From assembly GCF_011057645.1 (NCBI RefSeq), contig NZ_JAALGE010000016.1, positions 1 through 54,020 of the forward strand: a stretch of 54,020 nt of DNA, in the 5' to 3' direction. The position numbers and the translations under genes were made by a program. The notes under the pieces were generated by a model. That model saw only the letters and a program-made list of their open reading frames with translations. It ran no database searches and was not told the origin of the DNA. This document shows, one piece after another, positions 24,398 to 32,288 of this stretch (positions are counted from its first letter, which is position 1; every line of letters begins with the position of its first letter). Source of the stretch: Marisediminicola senii (GTDB lineage Bacteria; Actinomycetota; Actinomycetes; Actinomycetales; Microbacteriaceae).

Positions 24398-25519
24398 TCA
24401 AGAAACCCCGAGCCTTGCGAGCGCAAAGGCCCACGGGATGCGCTCTTGCTCGAGGCGGACGTTGCCTACAGAGCTCAACGCCTGGAGAGTCGCGCGTTCA
24501 GCCGGCGTGAGCAGCTCCAGGACCCGGACGTTGGGGTCTGGATCGACTCCCCAGAGATCTTGGTGAGCGAACAACGTCTCGATATCCATCAACGCCGAGC
24601 TTGCGTCAACGCCCCTGGCTCGAAGCTGGTTGAGAATGGCGAAGCCGTGCGAGTCCAGATCACCCCAGTAGGTGACGGTCTGCGCCCATGGAAGACGTGC
24701 TACGAGGTCGACGCGATGGCCGCCGCCGTGTACGGCGATCGCGCCCGGCACATTCGGCATGGCGAGCACCGTGGCGAGGTTCTCGAGGACGAAGACTCGC
24801 TGTGGCGCCAGCGGGATCAAGGCAAGGTCGTCGACGGGTGCGGATACATCGGCGAGCCCGTGGAAGGAGAGCGAAGGGTCGAGCACACGGATCCGCAAGA
24901 GCGGAGACAGCTCTCGAAGTCCCAGTCCAGATGCACCCGTCCCGGCTCGATGCAACGCCTCTACGACCCCTTGGCGAGATTCGATCCACTTGGTGTGGAT
25001 GCCGCGTATCGGTAATTCTCGAATCAGACGACCCGATGCCGGGTTCTCACGCAGCCAGCCCAGCACGTCGACGAGCCTGCGGAAGTCCGCGTCATCGAGG
25101 TCGGCGATCGAGCGGGCAATAGTTCGGAGCACCACGTGCGCGTCGGAACCGGCAAAGTCCCTCAGCTCGTCGAGGCGTTCCACAAGACGCTGCCAGCTGT
25201 ACGCCTCGCCTGCGACTCGCGCGATCGACTCCGGAGTGCGGACGATGGCGCGCACCGGGACTTCTTGCGACCCGATGCGTGACCAGTTGCGGATGGTCCA
25301 CTCAAGCTCGATGTCAGGGTCGTCGCGCACGTCGCGCCAGGAGTCGACCCGCGCTCGGATGCCGTCGAGGTGAGCTAACGCTTCTCGCTCCGTCGGCGGA
25401 TGCAGGGGAACATCGAGCTCGACCGCGGTCCTTTGCTCGGCCGCCCACGTGCGCGCGTCACGGTCGAAGAGCTTCTTCGCTCGCGCGTGAAGATCGGACG
25501 GAGTGACCGGCATGGTCAC
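24398..25519 (-). CDS. jetD: JetD, nuclease subunit of a Wadjet-type system (DUF3322-DUF2220)
   Basis: 373 residues, full length for JetD. GTG at 25519 overlaps the TGA of the upstream frame (GTGA). N-terminal DUF3322 region (LHARAKKLFDRDARTW to about residue 190) and C-terminal DUF2220 Toprim-like region with the acidic residues Glu246 (VFVLENLATVLAMP) and Asp287/Asp289 (YWGDLDSHGFAILNQLRARG). In Wadjet systems JetABC is an SMC-like loop extruder that recognises plasmids, and JetD cuts them. Here jetA, jetB and jetC are almost gone, so this JetD is an orphan that cannot act in the known way. The sequence itself shows no frameshift. Confidence 0.88.
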   Translation of the reverse strand: MTMPVTPSDLHARAKKLFDRDARTWAAEQRTAVELDVPLHPPTEREALAHLDGIRARVDSWRDVRDDPDIELEWTIRNWSRIGSQEVPVRAIVRTPESIARVAGEAYSWQRLVERLDELRDFAGSDAHVVLRTIARSIADLDDADFRRLVDVLGWLRENPASGRLIRELPIRGIHTKWIESRQGVVEALHRAGTGASGLGLRELSPLLRIRVLDPSLSFHGLADVSAPVDDLALIPLAPQRVFVLENLATVLAMPNVPGAIAVHGGGHRVDLVARLPWAQTVTYWGDLDSHGFAILNQLRARGVDASSALMDIETLFAHQDLWGVDPDPNVRVLELLTPAERATLQALSSVGNVRLEQERIPWAFALARLGVS

Positions 25520-25996
25520 GTTCGCGCCTCCGCGCGCGGCGTGACGGTGACCTCAGGCTGATCGACCGAGAAGACCACGTTCGCCAGCCGTGACGAGTTG
25601 CGATCCGGGTTCGAGACCGAGGTGATCGCACCCACATAGGGCTCGAGAGTCACGGCCTTGCAGAAAGCGGATGCCGGCAATCGCATCGGACGACAATTCG
25701 AGCGTCTCACCGCGCGCTTCCGATGAGGGTCGGCGCACCAGAAACCCTGCTGCACGCCACTCGCTGCAGTACCCCTTCGCGGTCAGCGGCAGCGGCAGCC
25801 CGTGCCCGCGGAGCCGGTCGAGATCGGCATCCATTCGCTCGTACAACTCCTCGGCATCAACGCGGCGCTCGTCGCCACCGAGATGAATGCCCAGCAGACC
25901 AGCGATCACCGGTGCGTTGTCCGCGCGGAGCAGCTTCCATGCCGCGTCACGCTCAGCGAGCTGGGCGAGCTCGAGAACTTGGGCGACAGCGGGCAC
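25516..25996 (-). pseudogene. Collapsed jetA-jetC remnant of a Wadjet operon
   Basis: From about 25996 to 25670 the minus strand encodes a JetA (DUF3375) N-terminus: AWKLLRADNAPVIAGLLGIH, RRVDAEELYERMDADLDRLR and SEWRAAGFLVRRP, up to AIAGIRFLQ. At about 25670 the meaningful frame shifts by one and continues as VTLEPYVGAITSVSNPDRN to VDQPEVTVTP, ending in the TGA that overlaps jetD. That tail is best read as the C-terminus of JetC, from its position and coupling to jetD. The remaining JetA, all of JetB and nearly all of JetC (more than 1500 residues in intact systems) are missing, so an internal deletion joined the ends out of frame. The GTG start at 25996 is approximate. The 317 bases to 26313 hold no recognisable gene. 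Confidence 0.7.
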
Positions 25997-26313
25997 GCGT
26001 CCATTCTGAAGGACAACACCGACACCACTCACACGCTGCGCTCGGTGATCGCTCAAACGGAGCCCACCGACGAGCGTCCTTCTCCGGCCGACGGGACACG
26101 CTGCCCGGCCGGGAGACCGAGGGATTCGCGGCATAGGTCTGCACGCGCGTGTTACAGCATCGCCACATACGGGACTGAGGATTACGCAAGCCGCACGGTC
26201 AACCGCCCGAACGTTGCGCAAGATGCCTCACCGAGGCCCCATTACGACCGTGGCAGATATGGCGAAAACCGTGGCAGAAGCCAAATGAAACAGCGCCTGA
26301 CCAGGGATTTTAT

Positions 26314-26336
26314 GAGCGGAGACGGAGGGATTTGAA
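26314..26336. repeat. att-like direct repeat, right copy (inside tRNA-Ser 3' end)
   Basis: Identical to 23381-23403. Positions 26317-26336 are the 3' acceptor strand, discriminator and part of the T-arm of tRNA-Ser(GCT), so the tRNA remains functional after integration. Confidence 0.78.
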
Positions 26337-26405
26337 CCCTCGGTACCCGTTAGGGTACTCCACCTTAGCAGGGTGGTGCACTAGGCCGAACTATGCGACG
26401 TCTCC
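26317..26405 (-). tRNA. tRNA-Ser(GCT)
   Basis: 89 nt on the minus strand. Acceptor GGAGACG pairs with CGTCTCC and a G discriminator follows. Anticodon stem CCACC/GGTGG encloses CTGCTAA with anticodon GCT. A long variable arm (AGTACCC...GGGTACC) marks it as class II serine. T-arm GAGGG-TTCAAAT-CCCTC. No encoded CCA. Its 3' end is the integration site of the adjacent island. Confidence 0.95.
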
Positions 26406-26455
26406 CAAGCGCGACGATGCACGCTCGGTACCAGCATACCCGGACGATCCACGCG

Positions 26456-27826
26456 TCAGTTCGCGCGAGAGCAGGTGTAGTCCGCGGCGGTCTGCCCGAG
26501 CACGCCCGTGAGGACCTCGGCACCGGCGTCGGCGGGGGCGGACGGGGCCGCCGGCATCGAGGGAGCGGCGGTGGCCGACGGGGTGGCGGGCGCCGGGGCA
26601 TCCACCGCATCGGACGGCGCGGATGATGCCTGCACGGGCGCGTTCGGGTTGAGCGTCGACCCGACGCCGGTGTTGCCCTCGAGCGTGAAGGAGTCGTCGG
26701 CTGCGATGCGGGCGAACAGGGCGTCGGCCTGGTCGGTGATCGGCGCCACCTTGCCGGCGTAGACGCCGCCCTCTTCGGTGGTTCCCGGGTACTGCACGAA
26801 GGTGATGCGTTCCAGCGGGATGTCCTTGAGCACGAGGGCCATCGACACCATCGTGTTGAGGGGCGCGAGGTAGCTCGAGAGCTGCATGTTGGATGTCGCG
26901 GCCTGCGCCAGCCCATACAGCTTCGTGATGTCGGTCAGGGTGCTGTCGCTCTTGATGGTGCGCACGAGCGACGACAAGAAGACCTGCTGCGAACTGATGC
27001 GCCCGAGGTCGCTGCCGTCGCCGACGCCGTGCCTGGTGCGCAGGAAGTTGAGGGCGTCCTGGCCGGCGAGCGTGTATTCCCCCGCCTCGTCGCGGCGGAA
27101 TCCCGAGTACCGGTCGTCGATCGGCCCGTCGATGCAGACGGGCACCCCGCCGACCGCGGTGCTCATGTGGATGACGCCGCTGAACGTGATCAACCCGGCA
27201 TACGGAATATCGAGCCCGGTGAGCTGCTCGACCGTGAGCACGGTGCACGCGAGGCCCCCGTAGCCCAGCGTCGTGTTGATGGCCTGCGCGCTGATCGCGG
27301 GGTAGCTGCCGGAGCCGTCTTCCATCGGGCACGCGGGGATGGGCACCACGAGGTCGCGGGGAATGCTGACCGCGACGGCAGACGTGTGGTCGTCGGAGAC
27401 GTGCACGAGCATCGTGACGTCGTTGAGCTCCGCTTCGCGGTCGGGGCAGCCCCCCTCGACATCGCACACGTCGCTGCCGACGACGAGGAGGTTGAACCCG
27501 CCCTCGAACGATCCGAGCGCCGGCGCATCGGGGATGACCTCGTCGGGCATGCCCTCCCCCGCGAGCGCGACGGTGTCGATGTTCGTCGCGAGTTGCGCCA
27601 CGGCGATACTCCCGACGGCGAGGCAGCTGATGAGCACGACGACGGTGGCGACGGAGAGCACGCGCAGTACGGCCAGGAATGCGTTGGGGCGGCGCAGCCG
27701 ACCGTGGCGCGCGATGCTGCGGCGCTTGCCGACCTGCGAACGCAGTCGGCGAATCGCGCGGTCACCGCGGCGTCGCCGGATTGCCCGATCACCCAACGGC
27801 TGCCCCTTCACGCGTAAGCCGACCAC
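26456..27826 (-). CDS. LytR-CpsA-Psr (LCP) family cell-wall ligase
   Basis: Up to 456 residues; the start is uncertain (GTG at 27826 or 27811, neither with a good ribosome-binding site, and 27826 abuts a hairpin). A very basic cytosolic N-terminus (about 45 residues) is followed by one membrane helix (VATVVVLISCLAVGSIAVAQL) and the LCP domain: LLVVGSDVCD, AVSIPRDLVVPIP, ALNFLRTRHGVGDGSDLGRISSQQ. The catalytic-type Arg and Asp residues of the family are present. The C-terminus is a Pro/Ala linker ending in YTCSRAN. LCP enzymes transfer teichoic acid or polysaccharide from lipid carriers to peptidoglycan outside the membrane. Confidence 0.9.
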   Translation of the reverse strand: MVGLRVKGQPLGDRAIRRRRGDRAIRRLRSQVGKRRSIARHGRLRRPNAFLAVLRVLSVATVVVLISCLAVGSIAVAQLATNIDTVALAGEGMPDEVIPDAPALGSFEGGFNLLVVGSDVCDVEGGCPDREAELNDVTMLVHVSDDHTSAVAVSIPRDLVVPIPACPMEDGSGSYPAISAQAINTTLGYGGLACTVLTVEQLTGLDIPYAGLITFSGVIHMSTAVGGVPVCIDGPIDDRYSGFRRDEAGEYTLAGQDALNFLRTRHGVGDGSDLGRISSQQVFLSSLVRTIKSDSTLTDITKLYGLAQAATSNMQLSSYLAPLNTMVSMALVLKDIPLERITFVQYPGTTEEGGVYAGKVAPITDQADALFARIAADDSFTLEGNTGVGSTLNPNAPVQASSAPSDAVDAPAPATPSATAAPSMPAAPSAPADAGAEVLTGVLGQTAADYTCSRAN

Positions 27827-27827
27827 G

Positions 27828-27852
27828 GATCGGGCGCGAGACGCGCCCGATC
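27828..27852 (-). terminator. Terminator of tRNA-Ser(TGA)
   Basis: Perfect 11-bp stem (GATCGGGCGCG with its complement) around AGA, 5 nt past the encoded CCA of the tRNA on the minus strand. It sits directly in front of the LCP gene start. Confidence 0.65.
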
Positions 27853-27860
27853 ACGAGTGG

Positions 27861-27945
27861 CGGAGGGCGTGGGATTCGAACCCACGAGACATTTCTGCCC
27901 ACCAGTTTTCAAGACTGGCTCCATCGGCCGCTCGGACAGCCCTCC
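27861..27945 (-). tRNA. tRNA-Ser(TGA)
   Basis: 85 nt to the discriminator G; CCA is encoded next (27860-27858). Acceptor GGAGGGC/GCCCTCC, anticodon stem CCAGT...ACTGG around CTTGAAA with anticodon TGA, long class II variable arm, T-arm GTGGG-TTCGAAT-CCCAC. It lies 44 bp downstream of the HAD phosphatase gene on the same strand as serS. Confidence 0.95.
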
Positions 27946-27989
27946 ATCGTCCCCCTCGGGGATACTAGCGGACGATCATGCCGCGCTTG

Positions 27990-28799
27990 TTACAGCGTTC
28001 GAAGGATGCTCGCAACCCCGTCGTCGAGGTCGGTGCCGGTTCGTTCGTTCGCGGCGGCGACCACATCGGCGGGCGCCTGGCCCATCGCGATGCCCCTGCC
28101 CTCCACCGATGCCCACTCGAGCATGTCGATGTCATTGCGGCCGTCGCCGATGGCGATGACACGCGATCGCGGAATGCGGAGGTCTGCGCGCACGCGTTCC
28201 ATGGCGGTCGCCTTGTTCACGCCGTCGGGCGCGATATCGAGCCAGGCCGTCCAGCCGACGTTGTAACTCACCTTGTGCAGGCCCATCGATTCGACGATGG
28301 AGAGGAACTCCTCCATGTCGTGTTCGGGCGAGATCACGACGACGCGCGTCGCCTCGTGCTGCAGCAGCTGCTCGAACGGCACCTGCTCGCTCTGCGCGCC
28401 GAGCGCGGAATCCGGGAAGAAGCCCGAGTAGCGGTAGAGGCCGGTCTCGTCTTCGACGGCGTAGCTCGCCTGCGCGAGCTTCGACTGGATGGTCGTGAGC
28501 ACCTGCGACGGGTTGAAGCTCTCGACGAAGTGCCTGGTGTACCCGGTGGGCGCGCCGGGATTGCGCTTCAGGGTGATCGCGCCGTTGGAGCAGACGAGGT
28601 AGCGGGGCGTGATGCCCAGCCGGTCGAGTACCGGCAGCGTCATCGAGACGGAACGGCCGGTCGAAAGCATCACCTCGTGGCCGAGCTGCGGCATCCGGGC
28701 AACCTGCTCGAGAACGGCATCGCTGATGACGCCGTCTTCCCGCATGACCGTGCCGTCGATGTCGAGCGCGATGAGCAGCGACGCGTCGGTGAACTCCAT
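27990..28799 (-). CDS. HAD-superfamily (Cof-type) hydrolase
   Basis: 269 residues from ATG at 28799, which shares one base with the serS stop (TGATG). Motif I is ALDIDGTVMRED (Asp13, Asp15), motif II MLSTGRS, and motif IV GDGRNDIDMLEWA, with a C2-type cap between. Cof-type enzymes dephosphorylate sugar phosphates, pyridoxal phosphate or nucleotides in the cytosol; the substrate is not known. Translational coupling to seryl-tRNA synthetase is a common actinobacterial arrangement. Confidence 0.9.
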   Translation of the reverse strand: MEFTDASLLIALDIDGTVMREDGVISDAVLEQVARMPQLGHEVMLSTGRSVSMTLPVLDRLGITPRYLVCSNGAITLKRNPGAPTGYTRHFVESFNPSQVLTTIQSKLAQASYAVEDETGLYRYSGFFPDSALGAQSEQVPFEQLLQHEATRVVVISPEHDMEEFLSIVESMGLHKVSYNVGWTAWLDIAPDGVNKATAMERVRADLRIPRSRVIAIGDGRNDIDMLEWASVEGRGIAMGQAPADVVAAANERTGTDLDDGVASILRTL

Positions 28800-30064
28800 C
28801 AGGCGACCGGCTCGAGGATCTCGAGTCCGCCGAGGTAGGGGCGCAGGGCCTCCGGCACGACGACCGAACCGTCTTCGCGCTGGTGGGTCTCGAGGATGGC
28901 GACGATCCACCGCGTGGTGGCGAGCGTTCCGTTGAGGGTCGACACCGGCGCGGTCTTGCCCGACTCGGTGCGGTAGCGGATGTCGAGGCGGCGGGCCTGG
29001 TAGGTGGTGCAGTTGCTGGTGCTGGTCAGCTCGCGGTAGGCGTCTTGCGTGGGCACCCAGGCCTCGACGTCGTACTTGCGGGCGGCGCTCGATCCGAGGT
29101 CACCCGCCGCGGTATCGATCACCCGGTAGCTCAGGCCGAGATCTCGCAGCATGCCCTCCTGTTGTGCGAGTAAACGTTCGTGCTCGGCCTCGGCGTCGGC
29201 CGGCAGCACGTAGCTGAACATCTCGAGTTTGTTGAACTGGTGCACCCTGATGATGCCGCGGGTGTCCTTGCCCGCCGAGCCCGCCTCGCGGCGATAGCAG
29301 GTCGACCAGCCGGCGTAACGGATCGGGCCGGCCTCGAGGTCGAGGATCTCGTCGGAGTGGTAACCGGCGAGCGCGACCTCGCTCGTGCCGGTGAGGTAGA
29401 GGTCGTCGTCGGCGAGGTGGTAGACCTCGTCGGCGTGCTCGCCGAGAAAGCCGGTGCCGCGCATGATCTCGGGCTTGACGAGCGTCGGGGTGATGAGGGG
29501 GATGAACCCGGCGGCGATGGCGCGGTCGAGACCCATGTTCATGATGGCGATCTCGAGGCGCGCGCCGATGCCGGAGAGGAAGGAGAACCGGGCCCCGGAG
29601 ACCTTCGCGCCGCGCGACATGTCGATGGCGCCGAGCAGTTCACCGAGCTCGAGGTGGTCGCGCGGAGTGAAGTCGAACGTCGGGCGATCGCCGACCGTCT
29701 TGATGAGCACGAAGTCGTCTTCGCCGCCCGCCGGCACGCCGTCGAGGATCGGGTTGCCGATGCTGCCGACGATGCGGTGGAACTCGGCCTCGGCGTCGGA
29801 GGCTGCGGCACTGGCCGCCTTGACCTCGGCCGCGAGGCTCTGCGCCTGCGCGACGAGCGCCTTCTTCTCGTCCTTCGGGGCGGCCGCGACCTGCTTGCCG
29901 AACTGGTTCTGGCTCGCACGCAACTGTTCGAAGGCGGCGATGGCATCGCGGCGCGAGACCTCGGCCGCGACCGCCTCGTCGACGAGGGCGACAGAGTCGC
30001 CACGCGCCTCCTGCGAGCGCCGTACCAGGTCGGGATTGTCTCGGAGAAGCTGCGGGTCGATCAC
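28799..30064 (-). CDS. serS: Seryl-tRNA synthetase
   Basis: 421 residues from GTG at 30064 ([17 protein letters not shown]). N-terminal coiled-coil arm (about 30-100) that contacts the long variable arm of tRNA-Ser, then the class II core: motif 2 ([32 protein letters not shown] in blocks) and motif 3 ([16 protein letters not shown]). It charges tRNA-Ser in the cytosol, and two tRNA-Ser genes lie just downstream. Head-to-head with the diacylglycerol kinase gene, with 38 bp between the starts. Confidence 0.97.
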   Translation of the reverse strand: MIDPQLLRDNPDLVRRSQEARGDSVALVDEAVAAEVSRRDAIAAFEQLRASQNQFGKQVAAAPKDEKKALVAQAQSLAAEVKAASAAASDAEAEFHRIVGSIGNPILDGVPAGGEDDFVLIKTVGDRPTFDFTPRDHLELGELLGAIDMSRGAKVSGARFSFLSGIGARLEIAIMNMGLDRAIAAGFIPLITPTLVKPEIMRGTGFLGEHADEVYHLADDDLYLTGTSEVALAGYHSDEILDLEAGPIRYAGWSTCYRREAGSAGKDTRGIIRVHQFNKLEMFSYVLPADAEAEHERLLAQQEGMLRDLGLSYRVIDTAAGDLGSSAARKYDVEAWVPTQDAYRELTSTSNCTTYQARRLDIRYRTESGKTAPVSTLNGTLATTRWIVAILETHQREDGSVVVPEALRPYLGGLEILEPVA

Positions 30065-30090
30065 GCTCCAACCTTACTTCGGGCGTGGGA

Positions 30091-30105
30091 TACGGTTTAC
30101 GCGTG
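30091..30105 (+). promoter_or_regulatory. -10 box and leaderless start of the diacylglycerol kinase gene
   Basis: TACGGT (30091-30096) is followed after 6 nt by GTG at 30103. This TANNNT-N6-GTG spacing places the transcription start at or next to the start codon, the usual layout of leaderless actinobacterial genes. It decides the start over the in-frame GTG at 30085, which lies upstream of the -10 box. Confidence 0.5.
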
Positions 30106-31209
30106 CCTAACGACCAGAACGACACGCCCGACGACCCAACCCGCGCCGAGGCCCGTGCCGCTGAGAAAGTCCAGGCCCAGGCGGACAAGATCGCCGACAA
30201 GACCACTGAGCGCACCGATGCCCAGATCGCCGATCGGGCCACTGGCGACCGCATCGCTGCAATCGTCTACAACCCCATCAAGGTCAGGATCGACCTGCTA
30301 CGGGCCGCCGTCGAGGCGGCGGAGAAGACGGCCGGCTGGCGCGAAACGCTGTGGTTCGAGACGTCAGAAGAAGACCCCGGCCAGAAGGTGACCCTCGAGG
30401 CGCTCACGAACGATGTCGACGTCGTCATGGTGGCCGGCGGCGACGGCACCGTACGCGCCGCAGCCGAGGCACTGCGCGGCAGCGGGGTTCCCATCGGGCT
30501 CATTCCCTCCGGCACCGGGAACCTGCTCGCCCGCAACCTGCACCTCACCCTCGACAGCCTCGACGAGGCGGTCAGCACCGCGTTCGCCGGCAAGGATCGC
30601 CCCATCGACCTCGGGGTCATCGAGGTGCGACGCGCGGACTCCAGCCGGGACAAGTTCGTGTTCCTCGTGATGGCGGGCCTCGGGCTCGACGCGCAGATGA
30701 TCGCCAACACCGACCCCGAGCTGAAGAAGCGGGTCGGCTGGTTCGCCTACGTCGACGCTATCCGCAAGGCCCTCCGCAGCAGCAAGAACATGAGCATCCG
30801 CTACAATCTCGATGGGCAGGGCAACCGCAACGCCCGAGTGCACACCGTGCTCATCGGCAACTGCGGGTCGCTGCCCGGCAACATCCTGCTGCTGCCCGAT
30901 GCGGCCGTCGACGACGGCGTGTTCGACATCGTCGCGCTCCGCCCCGAGGGCTTCTTCGGCTGGATCCAGGTCTGGGTCAAGATCGTGTGGGAGAACGGCG
31001 TGCTGCGCCGCAGCTCGGTCGGCCGCAAGATCGTGGGCATGACCAAGGAGGTGCGCACGCTGCGCTACCTCAAGGGCAAGGAACTGCTCATGCGCCTCGA
31101 CGAGGAAGAGGAGTTCGAGCTCGACGGGGACTCCTTCGGCAAGGCGATCGCCTTCCGCGTCGTCGTCGACCCGCTCGCCCTCGTCGTGAAGGTGCCCGTC
31201 GAGTCCTGA
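30103..31209 (+). CDS. Diacylglycerol/lipid kinase (DagK family)
   Basis: 368 residues from GTG at 30103. A charged N-terminal region (EARAAEKVQAQADKIADKT) is followed by IVYNPIKV and the nucleotide-binding motif DVVMVAGGDGTVRAAAEAL, then GLIPSGTGNLLARNL. The C-terminal beta-domain carries ELDGDSFG. These are diagnostic of the DgkB/YegS lipid-kinase family. The enzyme recycles diacylglycerol or phosphorylates a related lipid at the inner face of the membrane. Convergent with pheA, 14 bp apart. Confidence 0.92.
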   Translation: MPNDQNDTPDDPTRAEARAAEKVQAQADKIADKTTERTDAQIADRATGDRIAAIVYNPIKVRIDLLRAAVEAAEKTAGWRETLWFETSEEDPGQKVTLEALTNDVDVVMVAGGDGTVRAAAEALRGSGVPIGLIPSGTGNLLARNLHLTLDSLDEAVSTAFAGKDRPIDLGVIEVRRADSSRDKFVFLVMAGLGLDAQMIANTDPELKKRVGWFAYVDAIRKALRSSKNMSIRYNLDGQGNRNARVHTVLIGNCGSLPGNILLLPDAAVDDGVFDIVALRPEGFFGWIQVWVKIVWENGVLRRSSVGRKIVGMTKEVRTLRYLKGKELLMRLDEEEEFELDGDSFGKAIAFRVVVDPLALVVKVPVES

Positions 31210-31223
31210 GTCGGTAGCGCGCG

Positions 31224-32162
31224 CTACTGCGGTTCGCCGGCGATCAGGGCACGCAACCAGTCGCGCGCCTCGATGAATGCCTCGTCGCCGTAGCGCCCGG
31301 TCACCTCGATGGCCTGGTGGTCGGCACGGGGATACGACCCGAGAAACGTCACGCGCGGGCTGAACCTCTTGAGCCCGAGCAGCGCGTCGGCGACCCGCTC
31401 GTCGAGGATGTGCCCGTCGAGGTCGATGACGAACCGGTAGCGACCCATCGCATCGCCGATCGGCCGTGACTCGAGCAGGCTCATGTTGACGCCGCGGGTA
31501 GCGAACTGCTCGAGCATCTCAAGCAGCGCCCCCGCGCGGTCGTCGGGGAGCTCCGCGATCAGGCTCGTCTTGTCGGCACCGGTGGCGGGCGGCGTGGGTG
31601 CGGTGCGGCTGACGAGCACGAACCGCGTGACCGCATTCGGGTTGTCGCCGATGTTCTCGGCCAGCACCACGAGGTCGTGGTGCGCAGTGATCGTGGGGGG
31701 CGCGACGGCCGCATCCGCCGAGTCGTCGATGAAGAGGGATGCTGCGGCCGCGACATTCGACGTGGCCGGAATGTGCCCGTGGCTCGGGAGCGCGCGGTCG
31801 AGCCACTTGTGGCACTGCGCGTAGGCCACCGGGTGCGCATTGACCACGCGTACGTCGTCGATCGACGTTCCGGGCCTGGCGACGAGCACGAAGTTGACCG
31901 GCACGAGGTACTCGCCGACGATGCGCAGCCCGGGGATCGTCGCGAGCGCATCCTGCGTCGCCGACACCCCGCCCTCGATCGAGTTCTCTATCGCGATCAT
32001 GGCGGCGACGCTGCGGCCGGTGACCACGTCGTCGAGCGCCTCACCGACGTTGTTGACCGATCGCCACTGCTGGCCGTCGGCCTCCGGCACCTGCGCGAGG
32101 GCGGCCTCGGTGAAGGTTCCCGCCGGACCCAGGAAGCTGTACGTGCGAGTCTCTTCGGGCAT
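31224..32162 (-). CDS. pheA: Prephenate dehydratase
   Basis: 312 residues from ATG at 32162. The catalytic domain has FLGPAGTFTEAAL, IAIENSIEGGVSATQD, VNAHPVAYAQCHKWL and the Thr-containing strand ending NAVTRFVLVSR. A C-terminal ACT domain follows with the phenylalanine-binding ESRP motif (MSLLESRPIGDAMGRYRF). It converts prephenate to phenylpyruvate in phenylalanine synthesis and is feedback inhibited through the ACT domain. Monofunctional: no chorismate mutase domain. Divergent from pgm. Confidence 0.96.
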   Translation of the reverse strand: MPEETRTYSFLGPAGTFTEAALAQVPEADGQQWRSVNNVGEALDDVVTGRSVAAMIAIENSIEGGVSATQDALATIPGLRIVGEYLVPVNFVLVARPGTSIDDVRVVNAHPVAYAQCHKWLDRALPSHGHIPATSNVAAAASLFIDDSADAAVAPPTITAHHDLVVLAENIGDNPNAVTRFVLVSRTAPTPPATGADKTSLIAELPDDRAGALLEMLEQFATRGVNMSLLESRPIGDAMGRYRFVIDLDGHILDERVADALLGLKRFSPRVTFLGSYPRADHQAIEVTGRYGDEAFIEARDWLRALIAGEPQ

Positions 32163-32288
32163 GCCTGCGAGCCTAGCGTTCGGGCGAATGCGCGATCCGC
32201 CGCGCGGGGGCACCGCTCCGCACCGGGCGGGGTGACCAAAACGGGCGGAGGGGTGCGGGCGATGCCCCCACCCTGAAAGACTGAGCGA

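Larger units (their letters stand above)
23381..26336. mobile_element. Small defence island integrated at tRNA-Ser(GCT), att-flanked, integrase lost
   Basis: A 23-bp direct repeat (23381-23403 and 26314-26336) bounds about 2.9 kb. The right copy is the 3' end of the tRNA-Ser(GCT) gene; the left copy is a duplicated fragment with no tRNA around it. That is the standard footprint of site-specific integration at a tRNA gene. Inside are an AbiF-like HEPN gene, a candidate structured RNA, jetD and a jetA/jetC remnant, with no recognisable integrase. Short motifs of the type GTGGCAGAAA near both ends (23502-23520, 26252-26280) resemble integrase-arm or end sequences but I cannot assign them. Confidence 0.7.

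Noticed and set aside
26020-26313. Possible integrase remnant beside the right att copy
   Set aside because: Only short motifs such as GTGGCAGAAG were seen; no tyrosine or serine recombinase motif could be read in any frame.
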